DNA of 64,000 bases from NCBI GenBank assembly GCA_013398955.1, contig VWPU01002890.1, positions 62,001 to 126,000 on the forward strand, in the 5' to 3' direction. This DNA comes from Callaeas wilsoni. Its lineage: Eukaryota > Chordata > Aves > Passeriformes > Callaeidae. Shown piece after piece: positions 48,401 to 61,600 of this stretch. Made by a program: the position numbers and the translations under genes. Every line of letters starts with the position of its first letter. Position 1 is the first letter of the stretch. The notes under the pieces were generated by a model, which was not told the DNA's origin, made no database searches, and saw only the letters and a list, made by a program, of their open reading frames with translations.

Positions 48401-51400
48401 ACCAGGACTAGAAATTTAAGCATTTGAGGATTGAATAAATGAAAATTGTATTATCTAAAAGCATTAACATAAGAAGTGCTGCACCCCATGCAAAGAGATC
48501 AGTCTCCATGAGAATGCTATAAATTTCATACCAGTCCTGGTCATTTTTGGGTGAAGCGTGAAGGTTTATTTAGACATACTGACATGTCTGGTAAGGGAGC
48601 AGTGGCAAGCAATTGCAAGTGAGGCATTCAGGGGCTTCTCATCTCAGCTGATGTTTGAATATAGCTCCACAATGTTTTGCCACAAGTTAGAATAGAAGGT
48701 ATAAAAATTGGTTAGCCAATGAAAAATACATTCTTGATTATCTTGCAATTAATCTGGCCTAGATAAGGTGATAGGAATAATTTAGATAGAGCTTAGCGCA
48801 GGTCAAGATGAAGAGAGGGTCAGAAAGAGGTTCAGAAACCCTTACGTTCTTTTTCTCAGGGAAAGAGACTTCACTTAGAGGCTGTTTTCATGCCTTTGAG
48901 TGATATATTGTGTACCTCTAGTGCTTATAGACAAGTACTAATAGACAGATGAGGAGTTTTGGAGGATATGTGAAGGAAACATAAATTGAATAGGGAATCA
49001 AATACATGCAGAGGATCCAATTATCGTTTTTGATTCCCTAAATATACCATTGCTGTTGCAGAAATACAGAGGAATTGGCAAGGTTAATTGGTTCAGAGAT
49101 TGAACAAAAGGTTTCTGCTTGAAATATGAATCTTTGGATCAGCTGGCTGGATGGCCAGACTGTAAAGTCATAAATTTTAATTACTCTTGCTCCTATGGAG
49201 TTTGTAGAAGACCTAATCCCAATTTCTTTATGCACCAAAATGTCTAATGACTTCTGTACAAGTAAGTGTGCAGAGAATGCACAATCAGACCTGGAATGAT
49301 TATGCAGTGTTGGATCTTGCTACTGTGTTCTGTGCTATGAACTGACTGTTGATTTAATTTAACCTGGAAAAATTATGTGACTGAATTGATTAGCTCCGCA
49401 ATTTTCTGGACTTATACATTGCGCTGTGTTCTTTCTGTTTCTTTCAGCTCGAATACTACAATACAGTTTTGTCAAGGTTTCTTCAGGATGACTTTTCTCG
49501 AGGACTAAGTTAATATGTCATGCTAGCAAAAGAGTGGAAGAGTAACTCTTGTTGTTTAACCATTGTTTACATGAATATTATAAGTTTTCCCTACACAATC
49601 AAAACATTTTATGTTAATATGACTACTTTCATGTCTGTGCTATCACTGTTCCTCCTCGGATTGTTTTATCTAGGAACTTTTTGTCAGGACAGAGAAATTC
49701 TGTGCATTTTTTAAGACCAGAGCAGATATTGCAGCTAAAACATACAATGGAGAGCTGGAGATAGTGAGCTGGTAGGCTGATCATCATCACCTGCAAAAGG
49801 GGCATGATGTGCTTTTGCTGGTAATCAGTCAGGTGCAGAGGGGTCCATGCCTACTGCTCCCTGAAGTATCTGCATTGAGTTGTCATCTACAATTCCGTGA
49901 CTTTTGCTTTAGAATTTTTTTGCATATTCACATCTCTTTTTTACCACTTGATCCCTTGGGCTTGTTATGGGGCTGAGAGGGCCAGTGGCTCTCACCACCC
50001 CAGTGCAGAGAAGGGCAGCTCCACAGTTCTCCCTCTCAACTCAACAGTCTCCTCAGAGATCAGAGCCAAGGCTGCACAGCAGGGCCACACCTAAACAGGT
50101 GTTGGATGACAGAGAGATGAACGCCCAGGAAAGGGGAAGATTGCCATGCAAACCTCCAGGTCATCAGCAGGTGACAGCTCTTATCTTCCTCCCTGCCACC
50201 TGCCCTTGGGATTTCCTTGTGATAGAACCTATTATTGAAACTGGGGACAGTTTAGGGGGCATTAGCTAGAGATGGATATTGGGCGTGACACCTGGCACCC
50301 ATGATCTGCAGGCCCCTCTCCATTTGCATTAGAAACCCACTCACTGCAGTCACCACGCATGGGTTTTTTCTTTTGTACATCTAATTCTGCAAAGGGGGCG
50401 TTCATATGTTAGTGTACAGCAGCTTCCTCTCTGTATTTGTATGACATCTTTAGAATTTCTTGTTTATCTTTTGCATATCTTTTTCCTTTCGTTGTGGAAA
50501 ATGGAGCATTCATATTTCAGGCAAAACTAAGTAGCATTGCCTGTTCCTGAGGTTGCCAAGCAATCTCCTTGATACATACCCTTTTTCAGTTACTTATTAC
50601 TCAGCCAGACTCTAGCTGTTTGTGATGAATTTTTCCATGCCAATTTCTGCCTCCAGCTGAATCTTTGCATCAAAATGTTTCAAGCTTTTCTGAGAATGAT
50701 GCTAGGGGAAAATAGGTTGTTTTGTTCATATGATTCAGAAGCTTTGCTTTGAAATACTAAAGTATCTTTTATTTGGAGGAAAGGGAAGAGATGAGGAAGG
50801 AGCAGAAAGACTGCAAAATATGTGTCTTTTTATTTCCAAAAAAGCTGCTGGACCAAAAGTTAAAGAGAGATTTGGAAGATTTTGGAAGATAGAATCCTGG
50901 GAAAGTATATTGGGCAATCGGGAAAATATCCAAGGAGTGTGTATGTGAAGTTGCACCCAGGAACAAGTAGGGGCATAATGTGACAGATCAGGGAGGGACC
51001 CAGAACAAATAGACCTGTTTTCCGAGGGAATATTTGGAGCCAGGCATCTAGGGGAAGCAGGGTGTTTAGGCAAGGATATTGAAGTAGGAACAGCCTCTGG
51101 AGTCCCAGGATACTCCCCGTGGAGCTGGGAACATGGCAGCTGGGATTTAACAAAAACACTTAATCATGGGGTTTCACTGCATGATCACTCACTACTTTTC
51201 CATAGCACCTCAGTGTCATTCATTGTGCAGAATGCATCTCTCCATGCTATTCTACATCCTGTTAAGTAAAGGAGAGCCTTGTTTGCAGGATGTGAATCTC
51301 TTTACTTTATTTATGTATTTTATATCATAAGCTGGAAGTAGTCACAAATGCCACAAAAATTGTGCGGAATCTTGCAATCCAAATTTTCTGCAGTAAAAAC

Positions 51401-54400
51401 AAGTTAATGTAACAAAGAGTGAAAATAAACTCTGCCTTCTAATGTCATCCAGAGCCTGAGGTAGCTTTGGAACTTGTGTTCAAAATGAAGGCGTTGCTAG
51501 AAATCAATCTAAAGGAATTGTAAGATTCTAATTAAAATTCATTATAAACAAGAACAAAAGAGAGGATTTTTTTCCCCCTCCACAATTCTCTTTTGCTTCC
51601 TTTGCCTTCTTAGGCATGTTTTCCTCTTTCCCATTTTATTCTTTTGCCTCCTATTTAAATACAGAGACTGATTTAACTAGCTGAGATTCCATCTTTTGTA
51701 ACAATACTGTGACCCGTGACCAGAAGGGCAGCCAACAGCACTGACTTAAAGAACCTGACTCTGGCATCTGCCAGGTCTTGAAGGGGCTGATAAGACTGTG
51801 TGATGTGTTTGTCTTTAATAGTGAGTTTGCAAGAAGGAACCTACAACTCAAAGTGAAAATATTTTTTCCTTTTCTTACATCTTCAATTTCCTGTGCAATA
51901 TTCTTGTCCTTCCTTCTAGAAATAACAGAATTATTTTATTTTTGTTCCCTAATAAAGAATAGTATTTTTGTAAATTGACCAAGCAGGAAAATGTCTTTTT
52001 AAATACTCTGTACAGTAAAAATAAGGGAATAACAGATACTATTAAAAAGAAAACCCTTGGTAAACAAATTTTAAAGCCTCTATATTCATTACTTGAGCAT
52101 TATTCAACAATCTAATATTGTCCTATCATATGTTCATTTGACACCTTTGACTGTTTAGGGCCATTTAGTCCTTCAAAGAAACACAGGAAGAGAAGGAATA
52201 GCAGTAAGTTAAATCAATTGAATGGTGCTCTAAAAATTGGGGGTTTTGTTCCTAGCTTTGTCAACTGACCCTTTCAATTAATCAAGAGACAAAAAAATCT
52301 CCTTTTCATTTACTGTGTAGTCTTTGGTTGCTGAATGTTTGACTCTATATCCCAAGAGTTGATCTGCACAAGGGCCGAGTGTCTCCAGTGCAATTGAAAG
52401 TGATGCACAATGCAGTTTGAACATTTAAACATCCTATATAATACTAAATTGCTTTGAAAAATCATGACCTCTTTCACAATTTGCATTCTGTTCCTCTGTT
52501 CTGCATTTTCTCATTTGTAGGAATGAAGCTAATATTATTTCCTCTATCTCAGATTCATTCATCCTGGTAATGGCCGGTAACAAAGACAATGATTATTCAG
52601 AGTCAATTGTAATTTTCTGCAGCAGGTGAGATGGATCAGTTGGCCCCATCTTTTTCTCAGAGGGTATGTCCTTATTTCAATAACAGTCATCAGCATCACC
52701 TTCTTTGATAAACCTGAGCAGGCAAGAGGCACATTAAATTGATCTGCAGCAGATATTTTATTTTGTGGATTTGCAGATACCCAAAAATTTTCCAGCAGAA
52801 GTACAGATATATGGTCTGAACCAAAATCTTTTGAAAAGAGAAACTTTCTTGCCTTTGTTTATCCTTTGTGGATGCATTAAAAATTGTTGACAGTCTTGCA
52901 GAGGTCTCTGGGCTGCAGGTTAAAAGCAACTTTATAGACACTGAACTTTCTGACTCAACTCTCTACAGACATGAGGTTTTCACTGCTGATATCTGCATTG
53001 TACAAGTTCTGGAGATAAAAGGAGATTTTTTTATGGAGAGCTCTTCCTCCTGGACATTCAACCTGCTTTAATATCTTTATTTTTAAAACCCATTTGGACT
53101 ACTTTTTTGTTCATTTAGTGCATCATATGTTCATTTAGTTGTCCCATTAGAAACAGAAGCATGTAAAATGAATAGTGGGAGTTCTACACAGTAAAAGGAC
53201 CAAAATGATAAATATAGTTTGATATATATATGTAGTGGAACAACATTTATTCAAATATGGTCCCCAATGACTGTCCTGCTACCTACACAGGTCAAAGGAT
53301 GGACTGCTAGGAAGAGATCCTAATAATATATTAGCTGAAATGGCAGTCTCATTTGGCCATCAATTGCAACCAACCTAGAAAACACAAATGTGCTTTAAAT
53401 AATTCTAGAAGGGAAATAAAGAGAAACCAAAAAGCTATTGGTGCTACTAATTTGAGAAAGGATTTAAAAGGCTAGTTAAACAGCTCTATTTTGCAGTCTC
53501 AAATTATTTATTCTGCTGGACCTGCAGAAAGAATGACAAAGCACATGGGATATGGTTTAATTAGCCCAAAACTTTATTAACTTCGTTCTTCTGGGAGTTA
53601 ACTGGCAGTAGTTTGTGCAGTGTAGGTTATCATACCATTTTGACTCCTTATGACCTTTTCAGAGGCAGTTATCTTCAGCCTCATCCCTGCCCACACTCAC
53701 TGGTACAAGCTCACTGCAGTTGCAAACAAGTTAAGTGGACTGTTAGTACACATATTTTACTTTTGTCAGTCATCTCACACATAATGCTGTCTGCTGCAAC
53801 CTTAAAAAATCAGTTTCAGACTCTTTATTATGCTCTGGGGAAAGGCACAGGAATTACACTAAAATATGACAGGCTCCTCAGTGTTACGCTAACATGTTCT
53901 GAAGTTTCAGCCCCACAAGGTACAGAGAAATGGAATGGACAGTCTCCTGTACCTCAGCTGGAATTTTTCACCAAAACTTCTTACCTGTATGCAGTCACCA
54001 TTCCACATATACCCTTACAACAAGCCCCAGGTGTCTGAAGAGGGTGCAGCTGATAAAATTACTCACTCTGCTTCGTTCTCTTTCCTTATGTTGTGGAGAG
54101 TGGACACATTCATATATGCCCCGTGCATGCTTGTTTCTCTGCTGTATACAATGCAATTTTGCCTCAGTCCTAAACCAGACTGCACAAGCAATACTTGAGA
54201 CTGCTCAGAACTAGAAGTAGCCATAAGAAATGAGATGCCCAGAACTAGAATTAACCATAAGGAATGAGATGCCCATTTTCAGTCTCTTTCAGCAAAATAT
54301 AATCCCTGAATGCCCCAGCTAGTATAAATAAAAATTCATGGAAGTGTCTTATAGTATTCTCTTTACCTTCCCTGCTTTGTATTTGGTAACTCAAAGTGAA

Positions 54401-55302
54401 AAGACCACTCCACTCCTGTACTTTAAGTCTCCAAACCTCCAGATGTGCAATTCTTGCCAAGGCAGTTACTTTTTTTCTGTTGAGAACAGTCCACAAATGC
54501 CACCTGGAATGTGATTGAGTGCAGTGAAAACACATCGTTATTCTGGCATACCTAAACTAACCAGGGACAACAGATGTTCTTTAAAGAATACTAGGATAAT
54601 TCTTTTGACTTGACTAATTAACTGCCAAATTAAAATGGTTCTGTTTTCCATTTCCATTTCACTGTGCTCATATGCATTTCTGATTGAACCTTTGCTTCAT
54701 TTGAGATTTTCTTTATGAGCAAGTAATTTGAAGGATCTGCTTAACCTAACACACTTTAACAAATTTTCCCCTGAAGTTCTGACACAGAATTATGACGATT
54801 TCTATAGTGCACAGCAAAGCTCCTCCAAATAGTCAGTGCTGTCCTGAAGGAGAGTTGAGGAAATTCATATTCACTTGGGAGATGGAAATCACTCAAAATG
54901 CAGGCAACCTTAAAGCATTAGGCAGCCCAGAAATCTTTTTATTTTTATTCTTATGTAATAGGTCTCAGATTTCCCTCTGACTCATTGGACTGAAACTCAC
55001 AGACAAACCTGGTAAATATGAGGGAACATGCCTCTCTGCCAGCTGTCAGAGAGCTAACCATAAGTTGTTTGGATTTCCTCCAAACAGGTATTTGCTATGT
55101 ATGTGTTATTCTGTGCATGGAATGGAACACTTGAAGGCTTGATCTTTTATGTTTGAACTCCATGCTTTTTGCTTGACTCTGATGGATTTACCATGAATAC
55201 TAAAAGTGTTGTTTCTACTCAGTATGCAAGCAAGAAAAAAAAGGTAAACTGAAGAAATGGCTTCTAACATCGTATTTTATGAATTAGTAGATTTTCACTT
55301 AG
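45401..55302. other. Unique AT-rich DNA, no recognised gene
   Basis: Nearly 10 kb without an identifiable interspersed repeat. It contains two of the longest open stretches of the window (plus 46646-47041, 131 codons; plus 53613-54038, 141 codons). Neither translation resembles a family I know and neither has convincing splice sites. A GC-richer patch at 49960-50370 also stays open for about 100 codons, with nothing recognised. The 34-bp tandem pair at 54206-54273 is listed separately. Confidence 0.5.
54206..54273. repeat. 34-bp tandem duplication
   Basis: Two adjacent 34-bp units, both cagaactagaa...ccataag-aatgagatgcc, differ at three positions. A small local duplication without known function. 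Confidence 0.95.
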
Positions 55303-56164
55303 TAGAATAGAATAGAGTATTTCTGTTGGAAGGGACCTACAATGATCATCTCAGCCAACAGAATTAGTTCAGGGCTGACCAAATGTTAAAGCATGTTTTT
55401 AAGGGCACTGTCCAAACACCTCTTAAACACTGACAGACCTGGGGCATAGATCACCTCTCTAGGAAGCCCATTCCAGAATTTTACCAGTCCCTTGGTAAAA
55501 AAATGCTGCTTACATTTCAGACTATGTCTCCTCGGCATATCTTTGAACCATTTCCATGGGTCCTGTCACCGGATACGAGGGAGAAGAGCTCAGCACCTCC
55601 TAGTCTATGTCCCCTCCTCAGGAAGTTGTAGAGAACAATGAGGTCGCCCCTCAGCCTCCCTTTCTCCAAACGAGACAAACCCAAAGCTCTTAGCTGCTCC
55701 TTACAGGACATTCCTTTCAGCCCTGTCAGCAGCTTTGTTGACCTCCTCTGGACATGTTCAAGGACCCTCACATACTTCTTAAACTGTGGGGCCAAGAACT
55801 GCACAGAGCACTCCAGCTGAGGCTGCACCAGCACTGAACACAGTGGGATGATTTCCTCTTCTGACTGGCTGGGGGTGCTGAGTTTGGTGCACCCCAGGAT
55901 GGTGTTTGCCCTCTGGGCTGCCTTGCCTCACACTGCTGACTCCTACTGAGGCTGCTGTCAGCCAGCACCCCCAGATCCCTCCAGCCACTCTTCTACCAGC
56001 CTGTGCCTGGCATTACTCTGTCCTAGGTGCAGGATCCGGCATTTTGCCTTGTTTAATTTCATTGCATTGTTCATTACTCAACGCTTTAACCTATCTAGAC
56101 CCCTCTCTATAGTCTCCCATCCCTCAAGAGGGTCAACAGCAACTTCAAGTTTGGCATCATCAGG
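55303..56164 (-). mobile_element. CR1 LINE, 5'-truncated, longest copy in the window
   Basis: The plus strand begins with degraded 3' terminal repeats (agaatagaatagagt) and the CR1 hallmark tgttggaagggacctacaat. It then continues for some 860 bp with the reverse complement of the 3' UTR and the ORF2 3' half, for example 'aggtcgcccctcagcctccc', 'gttgacctcctctggacatg' and 'aggtgcaggatccggcattt'. It ends abruptly near 56164, the usual 5' truncation made during target-primed reverse transcription. The coding part is broken by stops and frameshifts, so it is not mobile. Confidence 0.94.
55517..55834 (-). pseudogene. CR1 ORF2 C-terminal remnant (LINE reverse transcriptase protein)
   Basis: On the minus strand about 105 codons remain open. 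They carry the conserved C-terminal motifs of CR1 ORF2: LVQPQLE-SVQF-APQF near the start, then VLEHVQRRSTKLL-GL, LRALGLSRLEKGRLRGDLI, and FSLVSGDRTHGNG near the end. In intact CR1 this protein carries an endonuclease and a reverse transcriptase and copies the LINE RNA at nicked target DNA. Only the region beyond the polymerase active site is left here, so no YADD box is present. Upstream frames (minus, 55768-55988) continue the homology out of frame, showing frameshifts. Confidence 0.85.
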
Positions 56165-58250
56165 TATATGAAGGCAAAAATCTAAGGAGTATCTGGCAGG
56201 TAAAATCTGAAGATATAAACCTTGTCACTGTAATAGCACACAAAGAAAACTAGGTATATGTCACTTTTGGTATTTTTTTTTCCAAACCAAGAGAATATTA
56301 TCAATCCAGAGTATTTGAAGTTGCTAGGATAATTGCAGGTAATATCTTAATATTGGAGATTCCTTTGAACATCTTGTTTCTAACCACACTAAAAAGCCCT
56401 ATGTGTGTATCAAATATGATATTACTGCTCAGCAGACTCTCTCAAAGGACTTTCAAATGTCAAAAAGCAAAAGAAGGGATTGTCTCTATATGATGCTTTA
56501 TAGAAATTAGCTTCTAACAAATGAGTGCTTTAATGAGATGTTAAGAGAATTTAGTGATTTTGGTTTCTTTCTGTAATGAACAGGATGAATCATCAATGAT
56601 GCATAGCTGAATATTGCACTTTTTCTGGGCAATGGAGTTCCTCAAGGGATTGCCTGGGTTTGTGCTCAAACATATGTACAATTCCATGGAGTCTAAAGTA
56701 ATGTAAGGCTACCTCTTTCTGAATTACTGAACAAAACTGAAATGAGGAAGCTAGAAAACTTGTGAATACAAAGTGAGAGCAACATTTTACCACCTAGTGA
56801 GCCTTAAGTATTTGCCTTTAGGCATTTCAGTATAATCAGTGTTTGTGTAGCCTTTTTGCATACCACCAGGTGTTGCTTACAGCTCACATGGACACGTCTA
56901 TCAAATCTGGTTTCAAAATGTATTTGTTCTGAGTTTCAAAAAGACTATGGGATGATGAAAATCTCCAAAGATCACTTGGCTGCATAATAGAGATGAAGAT
57001 ATGTGATGTCCATGGAATCTCTTTGTCTAGAGCAGCAGTGCCTGATGAAAGTCCTGTTTCTGAAATCCTCAGTGTACAGTAACCAGAAAAACACCAGGTA
57101 CTTGCATGTATCAGGAAGAAATATTCTGATATAGAAAGACTGATAGACATATCCAAGGAGAGATCTTATTTCAAACATTTGAAGGAAAAAAGAGTAAAAT
57201 AAAAAGGAAGGTTTAGCACTTAGTATTCATGAGTAGACTTGTGCAAATAATAGATATTTTGGTTCAGTGGCCTTTCAGAAATGTATATAAATAAAATTTC
57301 TTGAGGTCTACTGAACATATTCAATCCCTGTTTTCTTTTTACAATGCACTTACATATTTCTGTTTGACAAAACTGAAATGAGATATTTTGTTTTTTCAAC
57401 TTCTAATCCCTGTATTTTCTGCCTGAGACTATTAATCAAATAAAATCAACAACAGTTTTATTGCTCCAAAACTATTTCTTCAGCATTTTTTTCTCCAGAG
57501 TACACTTTGAACAGCTCTGCTTATGAATATTTTGTGCATAGGCAAAGAGTGAATATTTAAAACACTGCTTTTATAAGGAAATTAAAAAAAAATAACCAGC
57601 AAAACCTACAGGTCCTGAAAAGGTAAGCAATGTATATTCAAACCATACACCTGCTAAAGTGTATTTCAGTTTTAAGCATTCTTTAGCATGTGTCAAAGTT
57701 CATAAGCTAGGACAGAATCAGCAGCTTTCCAATGAATTAATGGTGCTTGGCTTTGGAAAGATGTAGGCATAGACTAACTAGGAATCACAAAGTAAAATAT
57801 TTTGTAATAGTTGTTGTTATAGGGACTGTAGGAATTCAGATCTAACAGGAAAAGTAGATTTGTAAGTGATCACTGCAAAATTTTTTTAGTATGAAATATC
57901 CAAGATATTTAGTAATGATAAATGATGTTTATATTGGCTAGTAAAAATGTGTAAATTTGTAGCATCTGCAGAATCATAACATTTCTCTGTCTTAAAGCAA
58001 AAGTCAATACTACCTGCCACATCTATCAAAATATTTTAAACAGAAGCTTAATCTAACAGAAATGCCGGGCAATAGAAAAATCAAACTGGTATAGCTACTC
58101 GTGAAGTAGAGTATACAGAGCCTGTTGTCCGCAATGAGTACATATTTGAAATTACTAACTGAAAAATTAATCAGTGATGAAAGACATTCTGGCAAAAATA
58201 TAAGGTATTTGATGCTAAGATAATTCAGTCTAAAATTCAGCCTGAAATAC
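56165..58250. other. Unique AT-rich DNA, nothing recognised
   Basis: Short open frames only. No repeat family or structured element identified. Confidence 0.5.
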
Positions 58251-58294
58251 TTGATGATCCTAGAGGCCTCTTCCAACCTTAATGATTCTATGAG
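58251..58294 (+). mobile_element. CR1 3' terminal stub, 44 bp
   Basis: The text 'ttgatgatcctagaggcctc', then 'ttccaacctt' and aatgattctatgag, is the last part of a CR1 in sense orientation, ending in one terminal repeat (attctatga). Such very short truncated inserts are common for CR1. Confidence 0.8.
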
Positions 58295-58429
58295 ATATGG
58301 AGAGAAAGGACATGCTTGCATAAAGTGAACAAATTCCTCCAAAAAGCGATTTTGTACAGAGTATGTTCATTAACACTGGTAACTCACAAACTGGTAGAAT
58401 TGATATGAAACATAAACAGGTCCGAAAAA

Positions 58430-58610
58430 ATTAAGTTTGGGAGGGACCTTTGGTGCACAGTTGTCCTCTAGTGCAACCACCTTCTAAAACAGGGCCAGTT
58501 TCAATGGGGGATAATGTTGCTCAGGGCCTTGTCCAGCTAAATCTTGGATGGACCACACCAGCTTGTGTCATCCTGTCCCAGACAGGACACGAATCTCCCA
58601 AGGATGAGAA
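58430..58610 (-). mobile_element. CR1 3' fragment, rearranged
   Basis: The plus strand reads 'ttaagtttgggagggacctt', then 'tctagtgcaaccaccttcta', 'acagggccagtttcaa' and 'gttgctcagggccttgtcca'. This is the reverse complement of a CR1 3' UTR. After 'atcttgga' about 37 bp without CR1 resemblance intervene, before CR1-like 'gaatctcccaaggatgagaa' resumes, so the copy carries a small insertion or rearrangement. It faces the stub at 58251-58294 tail to tail. Confidence 0.78.
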
Positions 58611-61600
58611 AACAAAGTTATTCAGAATGAAATGAAACAAAACAGAGCAATGAAATTCCCTTCTTGTTATGAGCATGACTCAGCTGAAGTGATTTGGATT
58701 CTTTTTTGAAAGGCAAAGTACATCAGTGAATATTCTGGGATGGCATGTAAGCAAACATGTCCCACTGGGGGTGCTTCTGAGCACTGGGGTATCTTAGGCT
58801 TGATAACACTGCTTGCAGAGCACTAAAAGGAATTCCCTCTAGGTGTTTCATGGGACAGGAGACACTTCCCCAAACTTTTATTAACAGTATTTTAGCTCAT
58901 GAAAAGTGCATCAAATACTCTGAATTTATTAGCCTGTAAATCTGTGTCACTACAATTATAGACATTTGCACAAAATAGGTCATCACTGTAGCTCTAGCTG
59001 TTAATTGGACATTGAGATACCTTTCTGGCTAATTTAAATGTATCTGTGAGAGGGTTTTTGTATAACCAGTACTTAGAAAGTCTGTATTTAGTGGTTATAT
59101 TTTATTTCGTATATTTATACAAGACTTATTATAATGCCAGGTGTATAGATGGACTAGAGCTCTTATTCTTTCCTCGTTTGCTTAAATAATTGTCCTTTTT
59201 GGCTTTACTTTGTACTTTATACCAATCCCCTAGCCTCACACTCATAGTAAGAATAATAGCTAAATAAAATTGAATGATAAACAAGAATATACAAAGCTCT
59301 CAAGGGCTAAAAGTCCAGCATTACAATGAGATGGTCACATAGCATCTAAGCTTATGTATAGATATGAGAAAAAAGTTAGAATCACAAAATGTCTTAAAAA
59401 TGATTGGTGGAGGTGGATGTTATGGAAGGTGAGTCAGAGCTTGTAAGTGAGGTATAAGGGGTTATTATTTACTCAGTGTTAGAATGTCTTCTAAAGTGGA
59501 TTGTGGGGACACTTTTCCTGAAATGAATGATACATTATCAGTTCCTCCATTAATATACACTGTCACTTCCTTCGTTAGTATTCATTTGTTCCTGCACTTC
59601 TAACTGTACTAGTATTTACTCAGGTCTATCTTCCCAATCCTCTTCACTGGATTTTGTGGTCTGTATCATCATCAGTGATACCAGGGCAGCTCAAAGAGAA
59701 AATATACGTCTGACTTTAAATGTTATTCATTATTTTTGTATGTGGTTGTCTTTGTGTTTTATTTAATGGCAGTCTGAATCCTGTGTTCATCCCACTTCTG
59801 ATTAGTACAGAATAAATGGCAAAGATAAGTGACAGCATTTGACTTTGCCTGTTGAAACAGCGACAAAGGGTAGGACGCAGGAATGGATAAACAGCTGTTT
59901 GAAATTAGACACTGTGTGTGTGTGGAAATGGAGATGTGTCAGCCAGGGAGTAGAGCAGCACGGTCAGGTCTCGGACCTCTGCTACCTTTAATGGGACCAA
60001 CTTGCTTGTGGGAAGAAACTTGAGGAATATTAAGTGGCTCACAGAACAAATAAAAGGTTTTTGAGAACTACTTTGAAAAATGAATGCTTTCTGGCAAATG
60101 TTAAGTATACCTCAGTTGCATAATACTGCTACATTCAGCAGGCTTAAAGCAACACAATAAGGGCAGCAGTGGTATTGTATAAGGGACAGAAGATAAATGA
60201 AGTATTGATTTCAGAACCAGCAGAATGCCACAAAAGGGACATACAATATTTCTATAGGGCCAGATCCTCAGTTGCTGTAATTTGGCATAGTGCCATTGAA
60301 GTCAAGCTGATTTATGCCAGCTGTAGTTCTGGCCAAGTGTATTTATAACAGGGAGGCATAAATAACAGTCATGCCCAGAGTGCTTGGTAGGAGTTGGTTT
60401 CCCAAAACTGAATGATGAATACACAGGCTTTAAAGTTTATCTGTTCTTTCAGCTTACTGCAGTACTCACCTTCAGATAATTTCTGATCTGTCTTTCTGAA
60501 TAGCTCTTTCCCTTGCTTCCTGGAGTCCTGTTTCATCCTGATGTTCTCCAACTTAAGAAATGATTTTTCTGCAGAGGCATACAGGCAATTGCTAACCTGT
60601 CCTCTGCAAGCTCTCCTGGTTCACGCCGTTCTTTCCTTTAGCCCCACAAAAAAGTTCATTGCACTGGGGTCTTCATTTTGGGGTTCCTTCGTACCTGGTA
60701 GAAGGTGCCACCAAAAAGAGAGTGGCCAGTGTTGAAACAGCATAGGTCAATATCTGCCAGCATTACAGGATGTGTCAGTCTTGCCTGCATGCTGAGAAAG
60801 AACTGGATTTTGGAAATAAATCACTTCCTTCTACTGGTTTTAAGAAGGATAGCCCTGTGTGAATGCCAGCAGTGTGCTAACAGAACATCCCACAATATAC
60901 TGCTGCCCCATTGTGACAGAGTACTGTGGGATGCTCATCAGAAAGCCATATATTTGTATCTTTAAAAAATAATAATAAAAAAAGTGCCTATGAATGGTCT
61001 GGTCTGTGTGCAGTGTTTCATGTTTGCAGTGTATGGCTTAGCTGAGACAACCTAGACTGCCTGAGAGTCTGCTGTGGTCTGAGTGACCCAAACAAGAACA
61101 GAGACAACACTCTCATTTTATCTAAATGAGATAGATATAGAGGGGATTGTAAAAATTGGAAGGAATAAATTTCTTTCAAGTATTTCTATTAAATTTTCCC
61201 TGAGAGAATTTTGGACAATCACTTTGAGTTTTCTTTTTCTAGCAGACATGAAAATGACACCAAATGTACTGTTTACATGGAATTTCATTTTGAATACACT
61301 TAATGCTTGATTTTCTCTTGATTTACTAATCGTGAGATGAAAATTAAACAGCAGGTTACTAAGTATTAAAGTGCATTCTTGTCACTGTTCAAAATATTTA
61401 GGCATGCTGTATAGAATTCTCCACGTCACATGTGTGTAATAATCTTAGGTTATTGGTGAAAGAAATTTTAAAAACTTTCCCAGTACATAGAGTTTCTTTA
61501 AAATTAATTACTGAAATTCCATGATTTTTTTTGTTATAACTATTTGTGTTTAGCCAATTTGTGTTTAACTACATACCAACTTGAATAACACATGCTTATT

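Noticed and set aside
53613..54038. 141-codon plus-strand open frame, the longest in the window
   Set aside because: No family resemblance, no Kozak or splice support, and two other frames are also open over part of it. Kept as chance unless expression or conservation shows otherwise.
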